Assembly: GCA_020859845.1 (NCBI GenBank)
Contig: JAJBVL010000050.1
Coordinates: forward strand, 16,070-80,069
DNA length: 64,000 bases
Direction of reading: 5' to 3'
Source: Bacteroidales bacterium
GTDB lineage: Bacteria > Bacteroidota > Bacteroidia > Bacteroidales > Muribaculaceae
Part shown: piece by piece, positions 17,249 through 26,859 of the stretch
Numbering within the stretch: position 1 is the first letter of the stretch
Layout of the letters: the number at the start of each line of letters is the position of its first letter
Position numbers and translations under genes: made by a program
The notes under the pieces: generated by a model
The model's database searches: none
The model's input: the letters and a program-made list of their open reading frames with translations, nothing else
What the model was told of the DNA's origin: nothing

Positions 17249-18973
17249 TTAGTCGAGAGGATAAATCTCGGTGTTGTTGAGCATCACATAGTCGACGGGC
17301 TTGCCTACAGGCGTCATGGGGAACACCATATCAGCTTCGTCAACGCGGACATTGAGCAGGTAGCTTCCATCGTGGAGCATCATGCGCTCAATGGCATCGC
17401 TGAGCTGCTCACGACATTCCACCGTCTCGCCCGGTATCCCGTAGGCCTTGGCAATCTCCACAAAGTCGGGGTTGAGCATCGGGGTCTGGCTCAGGCGCTC
17501 ATGGAAAAACATCATTTGCCATTGGCGCACATTGCCCAGGAAGTCGTTGTTGAGCACGATGATTTTCACCGCTGTGCCATACTGCATTATGGTGCCAAGC
17601 TCTTGTAGGGTCATTTGTATGCCACCATCGCCGGTGAAGAAGCACACTGTGCGCTCTGGGGCCCCCATTTTTGCTCCTATAGCAGCGGGGAGGCCAAAGC
17701 CCATGGTGCCAAGACCACCCGAGGTGATGATGGAGCGCGGATGGGTGTAGCGGAAGTAGCGCGCCGAGAGCATTTGATTCTGGCCTACATCGGTGACAAG
17801 CACGGCATTGGGACCCGCAGCTCTCGACACCCAGTAGGCCACTTCGCCCATGCAGCAACGGCCGTGAGGGTCGGTGCGAAACACAGCGTCGGCCATTACC
17901 TTCTCGCGCTCCACGGCTTCGGGGATGTTGAAGGTCTCAAGCCAATCGGTGTGCTTGGCTTCGCGCACCAATGGCAGCAGTCGGCTCAACACTTCGCGAG
18001 CATCGCCGTGGATAGAGGCGTAGACGGGGACATTCTTGTTGAATTCGGCAGCGTCGATGTCGATATGCACTATCTTGGCCTGCTTGGCATAGCTGTCAAT
18101 AGTGCCGGTCACACGGTCGTCAAATCGCATGCCTATGGCTATCAAGAGGTCGGCGCGATTAGTGTTGATGTTGGGTCCAATATTGCCATGCATGCCCACC
18201 ATCCCTTTGAATAGACGGTGATCGCTGGGCATAGTAGAGAGGCCCAGCAGAGTGGCTGCTACTGGAATATCGGCCTTGGTGGCCAGGGATTCAAGTTCGT
18301 TTTCGGCGCCAGCAATCATCACACCATGACCTGCGATAATCATGGGGCGTTCGGCCGAGTTGATAAGGTCGGCCACACGTCGGAGATCGCCATCGGGCAC
18401 CTCGGGATACGGCACGTAGGAGCGTATGAAGTTGCACCGCTTGTAGCCGTCCCACTCCATCAGTCCCGTCTGTGCGTCCTTGGTGAAGTCGAGCACCACG
18501 GGGCCTGGACGTCCAGTGTTGGCTATATAAAAAGCACGGCTGACGGCCCACGGCACATCCTCGGCACGGCGTATCTGGTAGGCCCATTTGGTGATAGGCT
18601 GTGTGATGCCTACCACGTCGGTCTCTTGAAAGGCGTCAGTGCCCAGTAGCCCCGAGCTCACCTGCCCAGTGATGACTACCAGTGGGGTGCTGTCGAGCAT
18701 TGCATCGCTCAAGCCTGTCATGACATTGGTAGCAGCTGGCCCGGAGGTGACCAACACTACTCCAGTCCTCTGCGACACACGCGCATATCCCTGAGCGGCA
18801 TGAATGGCGCCCTGCTCGTGGCGCGTTAGGATATGAGTGATGCGGTCGGTAAAGTCGTAGAGAGTGTCGTAGACGGGTATGATGGCGCCGCCAGGATAGC
18901 CAAAGATGCGGTCAACGCCTTCAGCTATAAGGCCGCGCAACAGAGCTTCTGAACCTTTGATTTTTTCTGACAT
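17249..18973 (-). CDS. ilvB: Acetolactate synthase large (catalytic) subunit
   Basis: 574 aa ThDP enzyme. N-terminal VDRIFGYPGGAIIPVYD and the catalytic Glu in THILTRHEQGAIHAAQGYAR, central FAD-type domain with GKADIPVA-like region, and the C-terminal ThDP motif FTGDGGIQMTLQELGT...KIIVLNND. It condenses pyruvate (or 2-oxobutyrate) to acetolactate in branched-chain amino acid synthesis. It lies between ilvD and ilvN. The 100-nt gap to ilvD contains a degenerate purine-rich repeat. Length and motifs are normal. Confidence 0.96.
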   Translation of the reverse strand: MSEKIKGSEALLRGLIAEGVDRIFGYPGGAIIPVYDTLYDFTDRITHILTRHEQGAIHAAQGYARVSQRTGVVLVTSGPAATNVMTGLSDAMLDSTPLVVITGQVSSGLLGTDAFQETDVVGITQPITKWAYQIRRAEDVPWAVSRAFYIANTGRPGPVVLDFTKDAQTGLMEWDGYKRCNFIRSYVPYPEVPDGDLRRVADLINSAERPMIIAGHGVMIAGAENELESLATKADIPVAATLLGLSTMPSDHRLFKGMVGMHGNIGPNINTNRADLLIAIGMRFDDRVTGTIDSYAKQAKIVHIDIDAAEFNKNVPVYASIHGDAREVLSRLLPLVREAKHTDWLETFNIPEAVEREKVMADAVFRTDPHGRCCMGEVAYWVSRAAGPNAVLVTDVGQNQMLSARYFRYTHPRSIITSGGLGTMGFGLPAAIGAKMGAPERTVCFFTGDGGIQMTLQELGTIMQYGTAVKIIVLNNDFLGNVRQWQMMFFHERLSQTPMLNPDFVEIAKAYGIPGETVECREQLSDAIERMMLHDGSYLLNVRVDEADMVFPMTPVGKPVDYVMLNNTEIYPLD

Positions 18974-19020
18974 TTAAAATATCTTGACGTTATCTTCTTA
19001 TTCTTTTTTATTCTTTTAGG

Positions 19021-19072
19021 GGCTCCAAAGGGCCAAAGGACCAAGGGGGTAAAGGGACAACGGGCCAAGGCC
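19021..19072. repeat. Degenerate purine-rich repeat between ilvD and ilvB
   Basis: Loose repeats of GGGCCAA/GGACCAA/GGGACAA type units in the short gap between ilvD and ilvB, at the same place as the clearer 8-9 bp repeats elsewhere. Units are imperfect. Confidence 0.4.
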
Positions 19073-19073
19073 A

Positions 19074-20897
19074 TTAAAGGCGCACGCCGCCCTTGTCGGC
19101 CGAGGTGACCATCGAAGCATAGGCGCGGAGAGCCTTCGACACCTGGCGATCGCGGCCAGCGGGGGTGAAGGCCTCATTCCCTCGGCTCAGCTCCTCCTCT
19201 CGGCGCTTCTCCAGCTCCTCGTCGGTGAGCTCCACTCGGATAGAGCGAGCAGGGATGTCGATAGTGATAATATCGCCATCGCGCACCAGCCCTATAGCTC
19301 CTCCAGCAGCTGCCTCGGGCGAGATGTGGCCTATTGAAAGGCCAGAAGTGCCTCCTGAGAATCGTCCATCAGTGATGAGCGCACACTCTTTGCCCAGGTG
19401 CTTGCTCTTGATGTAGCTCGTGGGGTAGAGCATTTCTTGCATGCCAGGACCTCCCTTGGGGCCTTCGTAAGTGATGACCACTACATCCCCGCTCTTCACC
19501 TTGTCGTGGAGGATGCCATCCACGGCTTCCTCTTGTGAGCGAAACACCTTTGCCGGACCGCTAAAGCGCCAGATGCTTTCATCCACGCCAGCAGTCTTCA
19601 CCACACATCCATCGACAGCGATGTTGCCATGGAGCACAGCCAGACCCCCATCCTTGACATAGGCATGCTCCACGTCGCGTATGCAGCCATGGGCGCGGTC
19701 TTTGTCGAGAGAGCCATAGAAGGCCATCTGCGAACCCAGCTCGGTGGTGCGCTTTTCGCCTGGCGCTGAGCGCCATAGCTCGTCGGCGTCGTCGGTATAG
19801 TCCTTGCCGCCGATGGCAAAGTGGTCAATGGCCTCTTGGAGGGTCATGCCGTCGACACGCTTCACCGAAGTGTCCACGAGGCCAGCGTTGGCTAGCTCCT
19901 TCATGATGGAGAGGATGCCACCCGCGCGGTTCACGTCTTGTATATGGTAATGGGAATTGGGAGCCACCTTGCAGAGCACGGGAGTATGGCGCGAGAGGGC
20001 ATCGATGTCGTCCATTGTGAAATTTGCTTCTGCCTCATGAGCCACTGCCAGCAAGTGGAGCACCGTGTTGGTGCTTCCTCCCATGGCTATGTCGAGGGTC
20101 ATGGCGTTGAGCATGGCCTGACGCGTGGCGATATTGCGAGGCAATACGCTCTCATCGCCATCGCGGTAATAAGCCCAGGTGTTGGCTACTATCTGGCGGG
20201 CCGCTTCCTGGAAGAGCTTGCGGCGATTGATATGAGTGGCGAGGATGGTGCCATTGCCAGGGAGCGCCAAGCCAATGGCTTCGTTGAGCGAATTCATGGA
20301 GTTGGCCGTAAACATACCCGAGCACGACCCGCAGGTGGGACAGCCGAGACGCTCCAGCTGGGTGACAGTGGCGTCGTCAACGCTCTCGTCGGCCGAGTCG
20401 ATCATGATGTCGATGAGGTCGAGGGCACGGTCGCCCAGTCGGCCCGCTTCCATAGGGCCTCCACTGACAAATATCGTAGGTATATTAAGACGCATGGCAG
20501 CCATGAGCATGCCAGGAGTCACTTTGTCGCAGTTGGAGATACACACCATTGCGTCGGCCTTGTGGGCGTTGACCATATACTCTACGCTGTCGGCAATAAG
20601 GTCGCGCGAGGGGAGAGAGTAGAGCATACCATCATGACCCATAGCTATACCATCGTCGATAGCTATGGTGTTGAACTCGGCAGCAAAACACCCCTCCTTC
20701 TCAATCTCTTCTTTTACCAACTGGCCAATCTCGTGGAGATGAGTGTGGCCGGGGACAAACTGCGTGAAGGAATTGACCACCGCGATGATGGGCCGTCCTA
20801 TTTGTTCTTCTTTCATGCCGTTTGCTCGCCACAGAGCACGAGCGCCAGCCATTCGACGCCCTTGTGTGCTGGCGTCGCTGCGTAGCCTATGTGTCAT
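19074..20897 (-). CDS. ilvD: Dihydroxy-acid dehydratase
   Basis: 607 aa from the ATG at 20897 ([20 protein letters not shown], the family start); the 716-aa ORF-track version adds a 109-codon extension that crosses the promoter. Fe-S cluster motifs are [12 protein letters not shown] and [17 protein letters not shown], and the metal/active-site lysine region and the C-terminal [21 protein letters not shown] are intact. It dehydrates dihydroxyisovalerate and dihydroxymethylvalerate. It is the first gene of the operon, with a strong consensus promoter 27 nt upstream, divergent from the GH123-like gene. Confidence 0.97.
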   Translation of the reverse strand: MTHRLRSDASTQGRRMAGARALWRANGMKEEQIGRPIIAVVNSFTQFVPGHTHLHEIGQLVKEEIEKEGCFAAEFNTIAIDDGIAMGHDGMLYSLPSRDLIADSVEYMVNAHKADAMVCISNCDKVTPGMLMAAMRLNIPTIFVSGGPMEAGRLGDRALDLIDIMIDSADESVDDATVTQLERLGCPTCGSCSGMFTANSMNSLNEAIGLALPGNGTILATHINRRKLFQEAARQIVANTWAYYRDGDESVLPRNIATRQAMLNAMTLDIAMGGSTNTVLHLLAVAHEAEANFTMDDIDALSRHTPVLCKVAPNSHYHIQDVNRAGGILSIMKELANAGLVDTSVKRVDGMTLQEAIDHFAIGGKDYTDDADELWRSAPGEKRTTELGSQMAFYGSLDKDRAHGCIRDVEHAYVKDGGLAVLHGNIAVDGCVVKTAGVDESIWRFSGPAKVFRSQEEAVDGILHDKVKSGDVVVITYEGPKGGPGMQEMLYPTSYIKSKHLGKECALITDGRFSGGTSGLSIGHISPEAAAGGAIGLVRDGDIITIDIPARSIRVELTDEELEKRREEELSRGNEAFTPAGRDRQVSKALRAYASMVTSADKGGVRL

Positions 20898-20924
20898 TTT
20901 TCTTTCTTTACGTGAAATTTTGTG

Positions 20925-20956
20925 CAAAATTATCATCTTCTCTCCTAATAACCAAA
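20925..20956 (-). promoter_or_regulatory. Promoter of the ilvDBNC operon
   Basis: On the minus strand TTTG, 20-nt spacer, TAATTTTG, matching the Bacteroidetes consensus, about 27 nt before the ilvD ATG. No leader peptide or attenuator is seen. Confidence 0.75.
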
Positions 20957-20965
20957 TAAAATGTT

Positions 20966-20973
20966 TAATTTTG
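20966..20973 (+). promoter_or_regulatory. -7 element of the GH123-like gene
   Basis: TAATTTTG on the plus strand, 30 nt before the ATG at 21004, almost back to back with the ilv promoter. Confidence 0.45.
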
Positions 20974-21003
20974 CTTTTCGGTAACAACCCTACTAATAAT
21001 TTC

Positions 21004-22737
21004 ATGAAAAAACTCGTTTCAACTCTTGCTATAGGGCTCACGACATTAAGCTCTGTGGCAGCGCAGGCCTGGGAAGAGCCGCGCGACACCACCGTTTGGA
21101 ACTCGGCCGACTGGACTCTCGTAGCCCAACAGCCTCTGACGATGAGCTGGACCACCAGCGATATCCACCACCGACAGTTTAAAGCACCCGTCGACGTAGC
21201 CCTCGCTGCCGACACCGTCGTCACCGCTTGGCGTGGTGAGCGCCTGGGGGTAGAGGCTCTTGTAGTGGCTACTCAAGCCACCCCCGAGCTAAGCGTGCGT
21301 CTTGCCCCGTGGCACACTCCTGCTGGGGCTGCAGCGCCTGAGGCCAATGCAGCCTTTATGCGCTATGTCATCACCAACACCTTCCGCGCCTGCGGAGAGC
21401 CTCCCGAGGGACTACCCACCTATACAGTGCCCGACCTCATCGACCTTCCCGAGGCTTCGGCCCAGCTGGAGGCTCAGTCGGTGCGCCCTATATGGGTGAC
21501 GGTGGAGGTGAGTCGCGAAGCACCAGCCGGAGCCTATACCACGGCGCTTGAGCTGGTGGAGCAGGGGAGTGGGAAGGTTGTGGCTTCGCTACCCTTGCGC
21601 GTCAACGTCCTCGAGCGTCAACTGCCAGCGCCAGCCGACTATGCTTTCTATCTCGACCTATGGCAACAGCCCTATGCCATCTCGCGCTTTGAGGGCGTGG
21701 AGCGTTGGAGTCCAGAGCATATCGAGGCTCTTCGCCCCTATATGGAGATGCTGGCTCGCGCTGGACAGAAGACCATCACGGCCATCCTATTCTATGAGCC
21801 TTGGGGTGTGCAGAGCAACGATAAGTTCTCGCCAATGGTGGAGACTATCCTTGGCAAGGATGGCCAATGGCGCTACGACTATACTATCCTTGACCGCTAC
21901 ATAGAGCTATGCGACGAGTATGGCATCAGCGATGCCATCGAGTGTTTCTCAATGGTGCCCTGGGATATGACCTTCAGATATCTTAATGAAGCCACTGGAG
22001 AGTATGAGAATCTTAAGACCACTACTACCACTCAAGAGTATGCCGACCTATGGACATCTTTCCTCAAGAGCCTCGCAGCTCATATGCAGGAGCGTGGATG
22101 GCTCGACCGCACGATGATAGCCATGGACGAGCGTGGTCTCTCCGACATGCTCAACGCCTACGATATCGCCCAGAAGGCTGTCCCGGGCCTCAAGATGTCG
22201 CTTGCAGGCAATTATCATCCTGAGCTGATCGACGACCTGCAGCTCTACACCCTAATGATTGAGGATTTCTTCCCTGCCGACGTGTTGCAGCGTCGCAAGG
22301 ATGCTGGCCAAGTGTCGCTGATGTACACCTGCTGTGCTTCGCCTGCTCCCAATCAGTTTAGCAACAGCGAGCCAGCCGACAACGCTTACCTCCCTATCTA
22401 CGCCACTGCCACAGGCTTTGACGGATATCTCCACTGGTCGTTCTCCAACTGGACCGATGAGCCATTGACCGACACTCGCTTCAAGCTCTTCGCCCCTGGC
22501 GACACGTATTTCATCTATCCCGGCGGCCGTTCATCGATACGCTATGAACGTATGGTGGAAGGCATACAGCTAAGCGAGAAGCTGCGCATCCTCGAGGCTG
22601 AGGCTTTGGCTGCTGGCGATCTGCAGGCCTATGCAGCTCTGCAACAGGCCATGCTCCCCCTGCGCACCGGAGCCATGACCAAGGCCATCCCCACAAGCCA
22701 GATTGTGACTGCTCTCCAGCGCTATGCCAACCAGTAA
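21004..22737 (+). CDS. Secreted GH123-like glycoside hydrolase (DUF4091 domain)
   Basis: 577 aa from the ATG at 21004, which gives a signal peptide [22 protein letters not shown]; the ORF track starts 87 codons too early, inside ilvD. An N-terminal beta-sandwich (about 25-205) is followed by a TIM-barrel-type domain with [32 protein letters not shown], and a C-terminal [12 protein letters not shown]...FIYPGG block that is typical of DUF4091/GH123. GH123 enzymes are beta-N-acetylgalactosaminidases using an adjacent Asp-Glu pair; the DE in MDERG fits. It is probably periplasmic (no lipobox) and acts on host or dietary glycoconjugates, but substrate is inference. Confidence 0.8.
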   Translation: MKKLVSTLAIGLTTLSSVAAQAWEEPRDTTVWNSADWTLVAQQPLTMSWTTSDIHHRQFKAPVDVALAADTVVTAWRGERLGVEALVVATQATPELSVRLAPWHTPAGAAAPEANAAFMRYVITNTFRACGEPPEGLPTYTVPDLIDLPEASAQLEAQSVRPIWVTVEVSREAPAGAYTTALELVEQGSGKVVASLPLRVNVLERQLPAPADYAFYLDLWQQPYAISRFEGVERWSPEHIEALRPYMEMLARAGQKTITAILFYEPWGVQSNDKFSPMVETILGKDGQWRYDYTILDRYIELCDEYGISDAIECFSMVPWDMTFRYLNEATGEYENLKTTTTTQEYADLWTSFLKSLAAHMQERGWLDRTMIAMDERGLSDMLNAYDIAQKAVPGLKMSLAGNYHPELIDDLQLYTLMIEDFFPADVLQRRKDAGQVSLMYTCCASPAPNQFSNSEPADNAYLPIYATATGFDGYLHWSFSNWTDEPLTDTRFKLFAPGDTYFIYPGGRSSIRYERMVEGIQLSEKLRILEAEALAAGDLQAYAALQQAMLPLRTGAMTKAIPTSQIVTALQRYANQ

Positions 22738-22770
22738 GGCAAATCCATCGCTTGCGAGAACCTATCAATA

Positions 22771-23412
22771 TTAATCGCTTGAGGCCATCCGTTGGGTGGC
22801 CTCATTGCTTTTAGGAGCCAGGAGGGGCGAGAGGGCTGAGGAGCCGAGGATATAGGCTGTGCCTCCGAGAAAGTTGCCAATAGCCGTGGCTACCCACCCG
22901 AGGAAGGCATCTACCGACACCACGGGCCAAGCTGCAAGGTAGTAAAACCCATCGGCGATGGAGTGGGTAAACCCTCCGAGGATAAAAGCGGGGATGCCTA
23001 TCAGAAGTGCCCACGGCGAACGGCTCCACATGGTGACGGCAAGCGTCATAATCCAGCCGCAGCCAATGCCGTTGACAAGGCACCGCCAGAAGCCAGCCTC
23101 TCCGCGAGCCATCACTATACGACTACACCCCTCGGCCACAGCAGGGTCGGGGTTGAAGAGCAGGGCCGCTATAAGACACCCCACAAGGTTGCCCAGCAAG
23201 ACACCACCAAGCTCCGGGAGGTCGGCCCATTGACGAGTACGCCAGATGCGACCCGTGTAGAGCTTAAACTGGAAGTGGACTACAGAGAGAAGCCCCACAC
23301 TGAAGAGGCATGCTCCAACGGGTCCACCCACTCTGAGATATACCACAGCGCCCAGCGAGATGGCCACGCCGGCCATTACCGGGCTTAGAAGATTGCGCAA
23401 TGATTGGTTCAT
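22771..23412 (-). CDS. Formate/nitrite transporter (FNT) family channel
   Basis: 213 aa, shorter than the usual 260-290. Six hydrophobic segments can be traced. Family motifs are present in altered form: LVNGIGCGWIMTLAV (compare GILCNWLVCLAV) and GGFTHSIADGFYY (compare GFEHSVANMFY, with the channel histidine kept). It probably conducts small monovalent anions such as formate, nitrite or hydrosulfide across the inner membrane. It is transcribed alone; a TACTTTTG element ends only 4 nt before the ATG, so the mRNA may be leaderless. Confidence 0.75.
   Translation of the reverse strand: MNQSLRNLLSPVMAGVAISLGAVVYLRVGGPVGACLFSVGLLSVVHFQFKLYTGRIWRTRQWADLPELGGVLLGNLVGCLIAALLFNPDPAVAEGCSRIVMARGEAGFWRCLVNGIGCGWIMTLAVTMWSRSPWALLIGIPAFILGGFTHSIADGFYYLAAWPVVSVDAFLGWVATAIGNFLGGTAYILGSSALSPLLAPKSNEATQRMASSD
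22780..22812 (+). terminator. Probable terminator of the GH123-like gene
   Basis: TGAGGCCA ... TGGCCTCA hairpin followed by TTGCTTTT. It lies inside the 3' end of the convergent FNT channel gene. Confidence 0.5.
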
Positions 23413-23416
23413 AGCG

Positions 23417-23424
23417 CAAAAGTA
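23417..23424 (-). promoter_or_regulatory. -7 element abutting the FNT channel start
   Basis: TACTTTTG on the minus strand; its last G is 4 nt before the ATG at 23412. Confidence 0.5.
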
Positions 23425-23429
23425 ATAAA

Positions 23430-23478
23430 AATATTATAAAAATAAGCGGTCTGCTGTCGTTGATGGGAGCAGACCGCT
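23430..23478 (-). terminator. Terminator after the DUF2156 gene
   Basis: Perfect 11-bp stem AGCGGTCTGCT/AGCAGACCGCT with a 12-nt loop, followed on the minus strand by TTATTTTTATAATATTTTTA. Confidence 0.7.
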
Positions 23479-23549
23479 ATATCCACTGTTCTCTCTTAAG
23501 GGGAAAAACTATGTAGGTAAGTGATGTAATGCCAAGGGGGGGGAGATGG

Positions 23550-24530
23550 TCAGAAAGTGACGTTGTATTTCTGGAGGATAGCGCAAGGAGCATATGCCAT
23601 CTTGGCTTGGCGCAGCCCGGGGTCGCCAGCATCGTCTTCGCGGTTGACGTAGCGCAGCTCGGGATGACGCTCCAGCATCATTGCAGCAAAGCCGTGGGCC
23701 ACACTCTCTCCGGAACCGGTGACGTCGTGGTCCATCTTTTCGATGTGGACGTAAAGGGTGTCGCCAATAGCCTCGCCCATGGTGAAAGCCACCACTCCAT
23801 GCTCGGGAGTGGACACCACAGCGCCCTCAAATCCATAGAGCTCGGGGCGCTTCAAGACATCCATCACTGCCAGACGTTCATAGTCGGCCATGATGCCCTT
23901 GTCGGCACGCATATGTTGAGCCTCAAAGAAGGCCTTGACGGCGGGCAGATTGGCGGCGGTCAACGGCTCCACCACTGCCTGTGGATTGTCGGCGCGAAAG
24001 CGATTTAGATGGTTGCGCTTCTTGTTGAGATGCTTGCCTGCGAAGGTGGCCATGGCTTGCGCCTCGTAGAGATAGTCGCTCCAGTCGGCCAGCGGTGTTA
24101 TCTCGCGAGCTCCGAGGGCTTGCAGCGCGGGGATGGCCTCTTCAGGGACAGCCGACAGTACCAGCGGTATATTGTGGGCCTCGCAAAAACTACGTAGCAA
24201 AGCGATGCTCTCGCTCAGAGGCAAGGCTCCTACAGGGAGCGAGAAGGCGGTGACATCGAGGTCGTCCTCACGTACACCCATCACGAAGAGGGTGTCGGCC
24301 ACGATGGAGATGGAATAGCGGAAGTAGTCGACCCACATAAGCAGTCCGCCAACGGAGAAGTCGCAGGTGCGGGTGGTGGCTTGACGGAGCATGGGGAGTA
24401 TGGCTGGCACGTCGGAGAGTGTCAGCGTGTGAAAGTCGAGACAGCCCGTAGCAGGGGCAGTCTTTATGGCGCAAGGCCGCATCATCGGCCCACACGAGGG
24501 GTCATCGCCCACTGATTCAAGACAAGGCAT
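23550..24530 (-). CDS. DUF2156 (GNAT-fold, phosphatidylglycerol lysyltransferase C-terminal-like) protein
   Basis: 326 aa soluble protein. The central FAGKHLNKKRNHLNRFRADNP and the C-terminal YVNREDDAGDPGLRQAKMAYAP are typical of the COG4866/DUF2156 family, which has two GNAT-like lobes and resembles the C-terminal domain of MprF without its membrane part. The substrate of these stand-alone proteins is not established. The start is uncertain: MRPCAIKTAP 16 codons in would remove a non-conserved N-terminus. It is the last gene of the DUF1573-DUF1573-meaB operon (52 nt after meaB). Confidence 0.8.
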   Translation of the reverse strand: MPCLESVGDDPSCGPMMRPCAIKTAPATGCLDFHTLTLSDVPAILPMLRQATTRTCDFSVGGLLMWVDYFRYSISIVADTLFVMGVREDDLDVTAFSLPVGALPLSESIALLRSFCEAHNIPLVLSAVPEEAIPALQALGAREITPLADWSDYLYEAQAMATFAGKHLNKKRNHLNRFRADNPQAVVEPLTAANLPAVKAFFEAQHMRADKGIMADYERLAVMDVLKRPELYGFEGAVVSTPEHGVVAFTMGEAIGDTLYVHIEKMDHDVTGSGESVAHGFAAMMLERHPELRYVNREDDAGDPGLRQAKMAYAPCAILQKYNVTF

Positions 24531-24582
24531 AGTAAGTGAAAAAATAGTAATTAAGAGTTACCATATATCACTACAACAAGGC

Positions 24583-25731
24583 TCAGCCCTTAGCTGTTCC
24601 CTGCGGAGGAAAAGTATTGGCAAAATATATGTCGAGCACATCGCGGGCAGCCGTAAACGAGCTTTCGCGATTGCCGAGCACCGCGCCTTCTTTGATTTGC
24701 AGCAAGCGCTCAATCTCTGGATTGCGGTAGAAGTGGGAACGGAGTTGCTCGTTGATGGTCTCATACATCCAGTAGCGCGCTTGCTCGCTGCGTTTCTGGT
24801 CGAAGTAGCCATTCTCCTTGACGTGGGCAAAATAGCGATCAATCATCTCCCACACCTCTGCGATGCCCAGCTCATAGTAGCCAGAATAGGTGAGCACCTC
24901 TGGCTTCCACCCCGAAGCGGTGGCTGGGAAGAGGTGGAGAGCGCTGCGAAATTGGGCTTGTGCCAAGCGAGCGCGGTCGATATTGTCTCCATCGGCCTTG
25001 TTGATGACGATGCCGTCGGCCATCTCCATGATGCCGCGCTTGATGCCCTGAAGCTCGTCGCCGGTGCCTGCCAGCTGGATGAGTAGGAAGAAGTCGACCA
25101 TCGAGTGTACGGCTGTCTCGCTCTGGCCTACACCTACGGTTTCCACAAATATGTTGTCGTAGCCGGCAGCTTCGCAGAGCACGATAGTCTCACGCGTCTT
25201 GCGTGCCACACCTCCCAGCGACCCTGCTGAGGGGCTGGGACGTATGAAAGCCTTGGGGTGCACGGCGAGGCGTTCCATGCGCGTCTTGTCGCCGAGGATG
25301 GAGCCTTTGGTGCGCTCGCTCGAAGGGTCGATGGCCAAAACAGCCAGCTTGCCTCCCTCCTTGAGCACGTGGAGACCAAAGACATCAATAGAGGTCGACT
25401 TGCCAGCGCCTGGCACACCCGTGATACCTATACGGCGAGAGCGTCCCGAATGGGGCAGGCAGTGGGCTATCACCTCTTGAGCCTTCGCCTGATGCTCTGG
25501 CACGAGGCTCTCCACTAGCGTCACAGCGCGGCTGAGCATCATGGTGTCGCCCTTGAGGATACCCTCCACCAGCTCGTTGACCGTGGGCTGTCGGCGTTTT
25601 GGTCGGCGTGTGAGGTAGGGGTTGACGCTTGGTGGCTGTTTGACACCAGCATTAACCGTCAGACCGGCAAACTGCTCGTCGTTCTCTATGTGGTGCAAGT
25701 CGTGATGTTCGGGGTGGGAGCACTGTTCCAT
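24583..25731 (-). CDS. meaB: Methylmalonyl-CoA mutase-associated GTPase MeaB
   Basis: 382 aa from the ATG at 25731, 19 nt after the upstream stop; the ORF-track start lies inside the upstream gene. The P-loop is GITGVPGAGKST, switch region VETVGVGQSE, and NKADGDN is the base-specificity motif, all as in MeaB/ArgK. An N-terminal His-rich stretch (HPEHHDLHH) is unusual. MeaB protects adenosylcobalamin-dependent methylmalonyl-CoA mutase from inactivation and gates cofactor delivery. The mutase is not in the window; the partner cobalamin adenosyltransferase is at 55052-55618. Confidence 0.94.
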   Translation of the reverse strand: MEQCSHPEHHDLHHIENDEQFAGLTVNAGVKQPPSVNPYLTRRPKRRQPTVNELVEGILKGDTMMLSRAVTLVESLVPEHQAKAQEVIAHCLPHSGRSRRIGITGVPGAGKSTSIDVFGLHVLKEGGKLAVLAIDPSSERTKGSILGDKTRMERLAVHPKAFIRPSPSAGSLGGVARKTRETIVLCEAAGYDNIFVETVGVGQSETAVHSMVDFFLLIQLAGTGDELQGIKRGIMEMADGIVINKADGDNIDRARLAQAQFRSALHLFPATASGWKPEVLTYSGYYELGIAEVWEMIDRYFAHVKENGYFDQKRSEQARYWMYETINEQLRSHFYRNPEIERLLQIKEGAVLGNRESSFTAARDVLDIYFANTFPPQGTAKG

Positions 25732-25750
25732 GGGGTAATATGGGGGGAGA

Positions 25751-26818
25751 TTAATGTTGGGCCACGACTCGTATCGTGGTGTTGGGTTGCTTTGGATCGT
25801 TGGTGATGAGTGTGATGCGGGCGTTGAGGGGCGTGCCAGCGGGTAGACGGTCACCATAAGCCGTCACCTTGAGCTCGGCTGTTTTGCCGGGGGCTATCTT
25901 AGTCTTCTTGAGTTTGATAGCCACAGCCGCGTCGGGAGTGTATATCTTGCGTATGATGAGTGGCGTCTGGCCATTGTTGACCAGCGTCAGGGTCATGGTG
26001 GGCTTCTCGTCGGAGCCGAGGCGCTCAAAATCGGCCATCATGGGCTCTACCTTGAGACGTGGCGCCTTCTCGCGCTCCTCGGAGGTGAGCTTGGAGAAGT
26101 CTTCTTGGACGATGGCCACCGTGGAGATTGCAGTAAAAGGCCCTGAAGGGCTTGGAGCTACATAAATCGAGTCGGAGACGATGCCCCAGTCGTCGACCTT
26201 AGAGGTATTGAGCGTGGCGGAGAATACAAATTGCTCGCCGGGAGGCACGGCTTCGGGGCGTACTGTGACGTTAATGCCCTTGTAGGTCTTGACTGCTGGG
26301 TGGATGGTGTCGGAGGAGGCGTTGTATCCGCGGAGTGTGGCGCTGGCGGTCGTGCCGTAGGTCACCTCGCCAAATGGTATGACGGTAGCCGCCAGCCGCA
26401 TATCGCCAAGGCTTACGGGGTAGCGCCCCTTGAGCGAATTGGATGTGCCGATCACCGTACCTTTAATAGTGAGCACCGATGCCTTCTTGGAGGCATTGGT
26501 GTAGACGTTGACATGCTTGGTGAAGGGGCCCGGGCGCCCGGAAGCTTTGTAGGCCACGGATACTGTCAGCGTGTCGCCAGGGTAGATGGGCTTGCGGGTA
26601 TAGCGTGGGGTGGTACAGCCACAGTTGGCCGAGGCGCGGTTGACCGTCACTGGCTCGTCGCCAGTATTGACAGCCTTGAACGTACACTCCACGCTGCCCA
26701 GGGCCTCGTCAAAGGCACCAAAGTCGTGGACACGTTCTATCCACGTCAGCTGAGGGTCGGCCTTGACGTAGATGGAGAGGAGGGCGATAAGCGCCGAGAG
26801 AATAAACCACCGCTTCAT
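25751..26818 (-). CDS. DUF1573 repeat secreted protein
   Basis: 355 aa with signal peptide (MKRWFILSALIALLSIYVKA). At least two immunoglobulin-like DUF1573 modules: residues about 25-130 (VHDFGAFDEALGSVECTFKAVNTGDEPVTV, NCGCTTPRYTRKP) and a C-terminal one (about 265-355, ADFERLGSDEKPTMTLTLVNNGQTPLII). The middle is a related beta-rich segment. Probably periplasmic; the function of the family is unknown. It precedes meaB by 19 nt and follows a single-domain paralogue by 41 nt, with a 9-bp tandem repeat in that gap. Confidence 0.88.
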   Translation of the reverse strand: MKRWFILSALIALLSIYVKADPQLTWIERVHDFGAFDEALGSVECTFKAVNTGDEPVTVNRASANCGCTTPRYTRKPIYPGDTLTVSVAYKASGRPGPFTKHVNVYTNASKKASVLTIKGTVIGTSNSLKGRYPVSLGDMRLAATVIPFGEVTYGTTASATLRGYNASSDTIHPAVKTYKGINVTVRPEAVPPGEQFVFSATLNTSKVDDWGIVSDSIYVAPSPSGPFTAISTVAIVQEDFSKLTSEEREKAPRLKVEPMMADFERLGSDEKPTMTLTLVNNGQTPLIIRKIYTPDAAVAIKLKKTKIAPGKTAELKVTAYGDRLPAGTPLNARITLITNDPKQPNTTIRVVAQH

Positions 26819-26827
26819 AGCAAGGAG

Positions 26828-26854
26828 TATATGGCTTATATAGCCTATATGGCT
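26828..26854. repeat. 9-bp tandem repeat between two DUF1573 genes
   Basis: TATATGGCT, TATATAGCC, TATATGGCT then TATAATTAT, directly upstream of the larger DUF1573 gene on the minus strand. Confidence 0.8.
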
Positions 26855-26859
26855 TATAA

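Noticed and set aside
19938-20885. 315-aa ORF antisense to ilvD
   Set aside because: Mirror frame of ilvD; the product has no recognisable motif.
20898-21224. N-terminal extension of IlvD in the ORF track
   Set aside because: It covers the ilv promoter and the start of the divergent GH123-like gene, and IlvD homology begins at [10 protein letters not shown].
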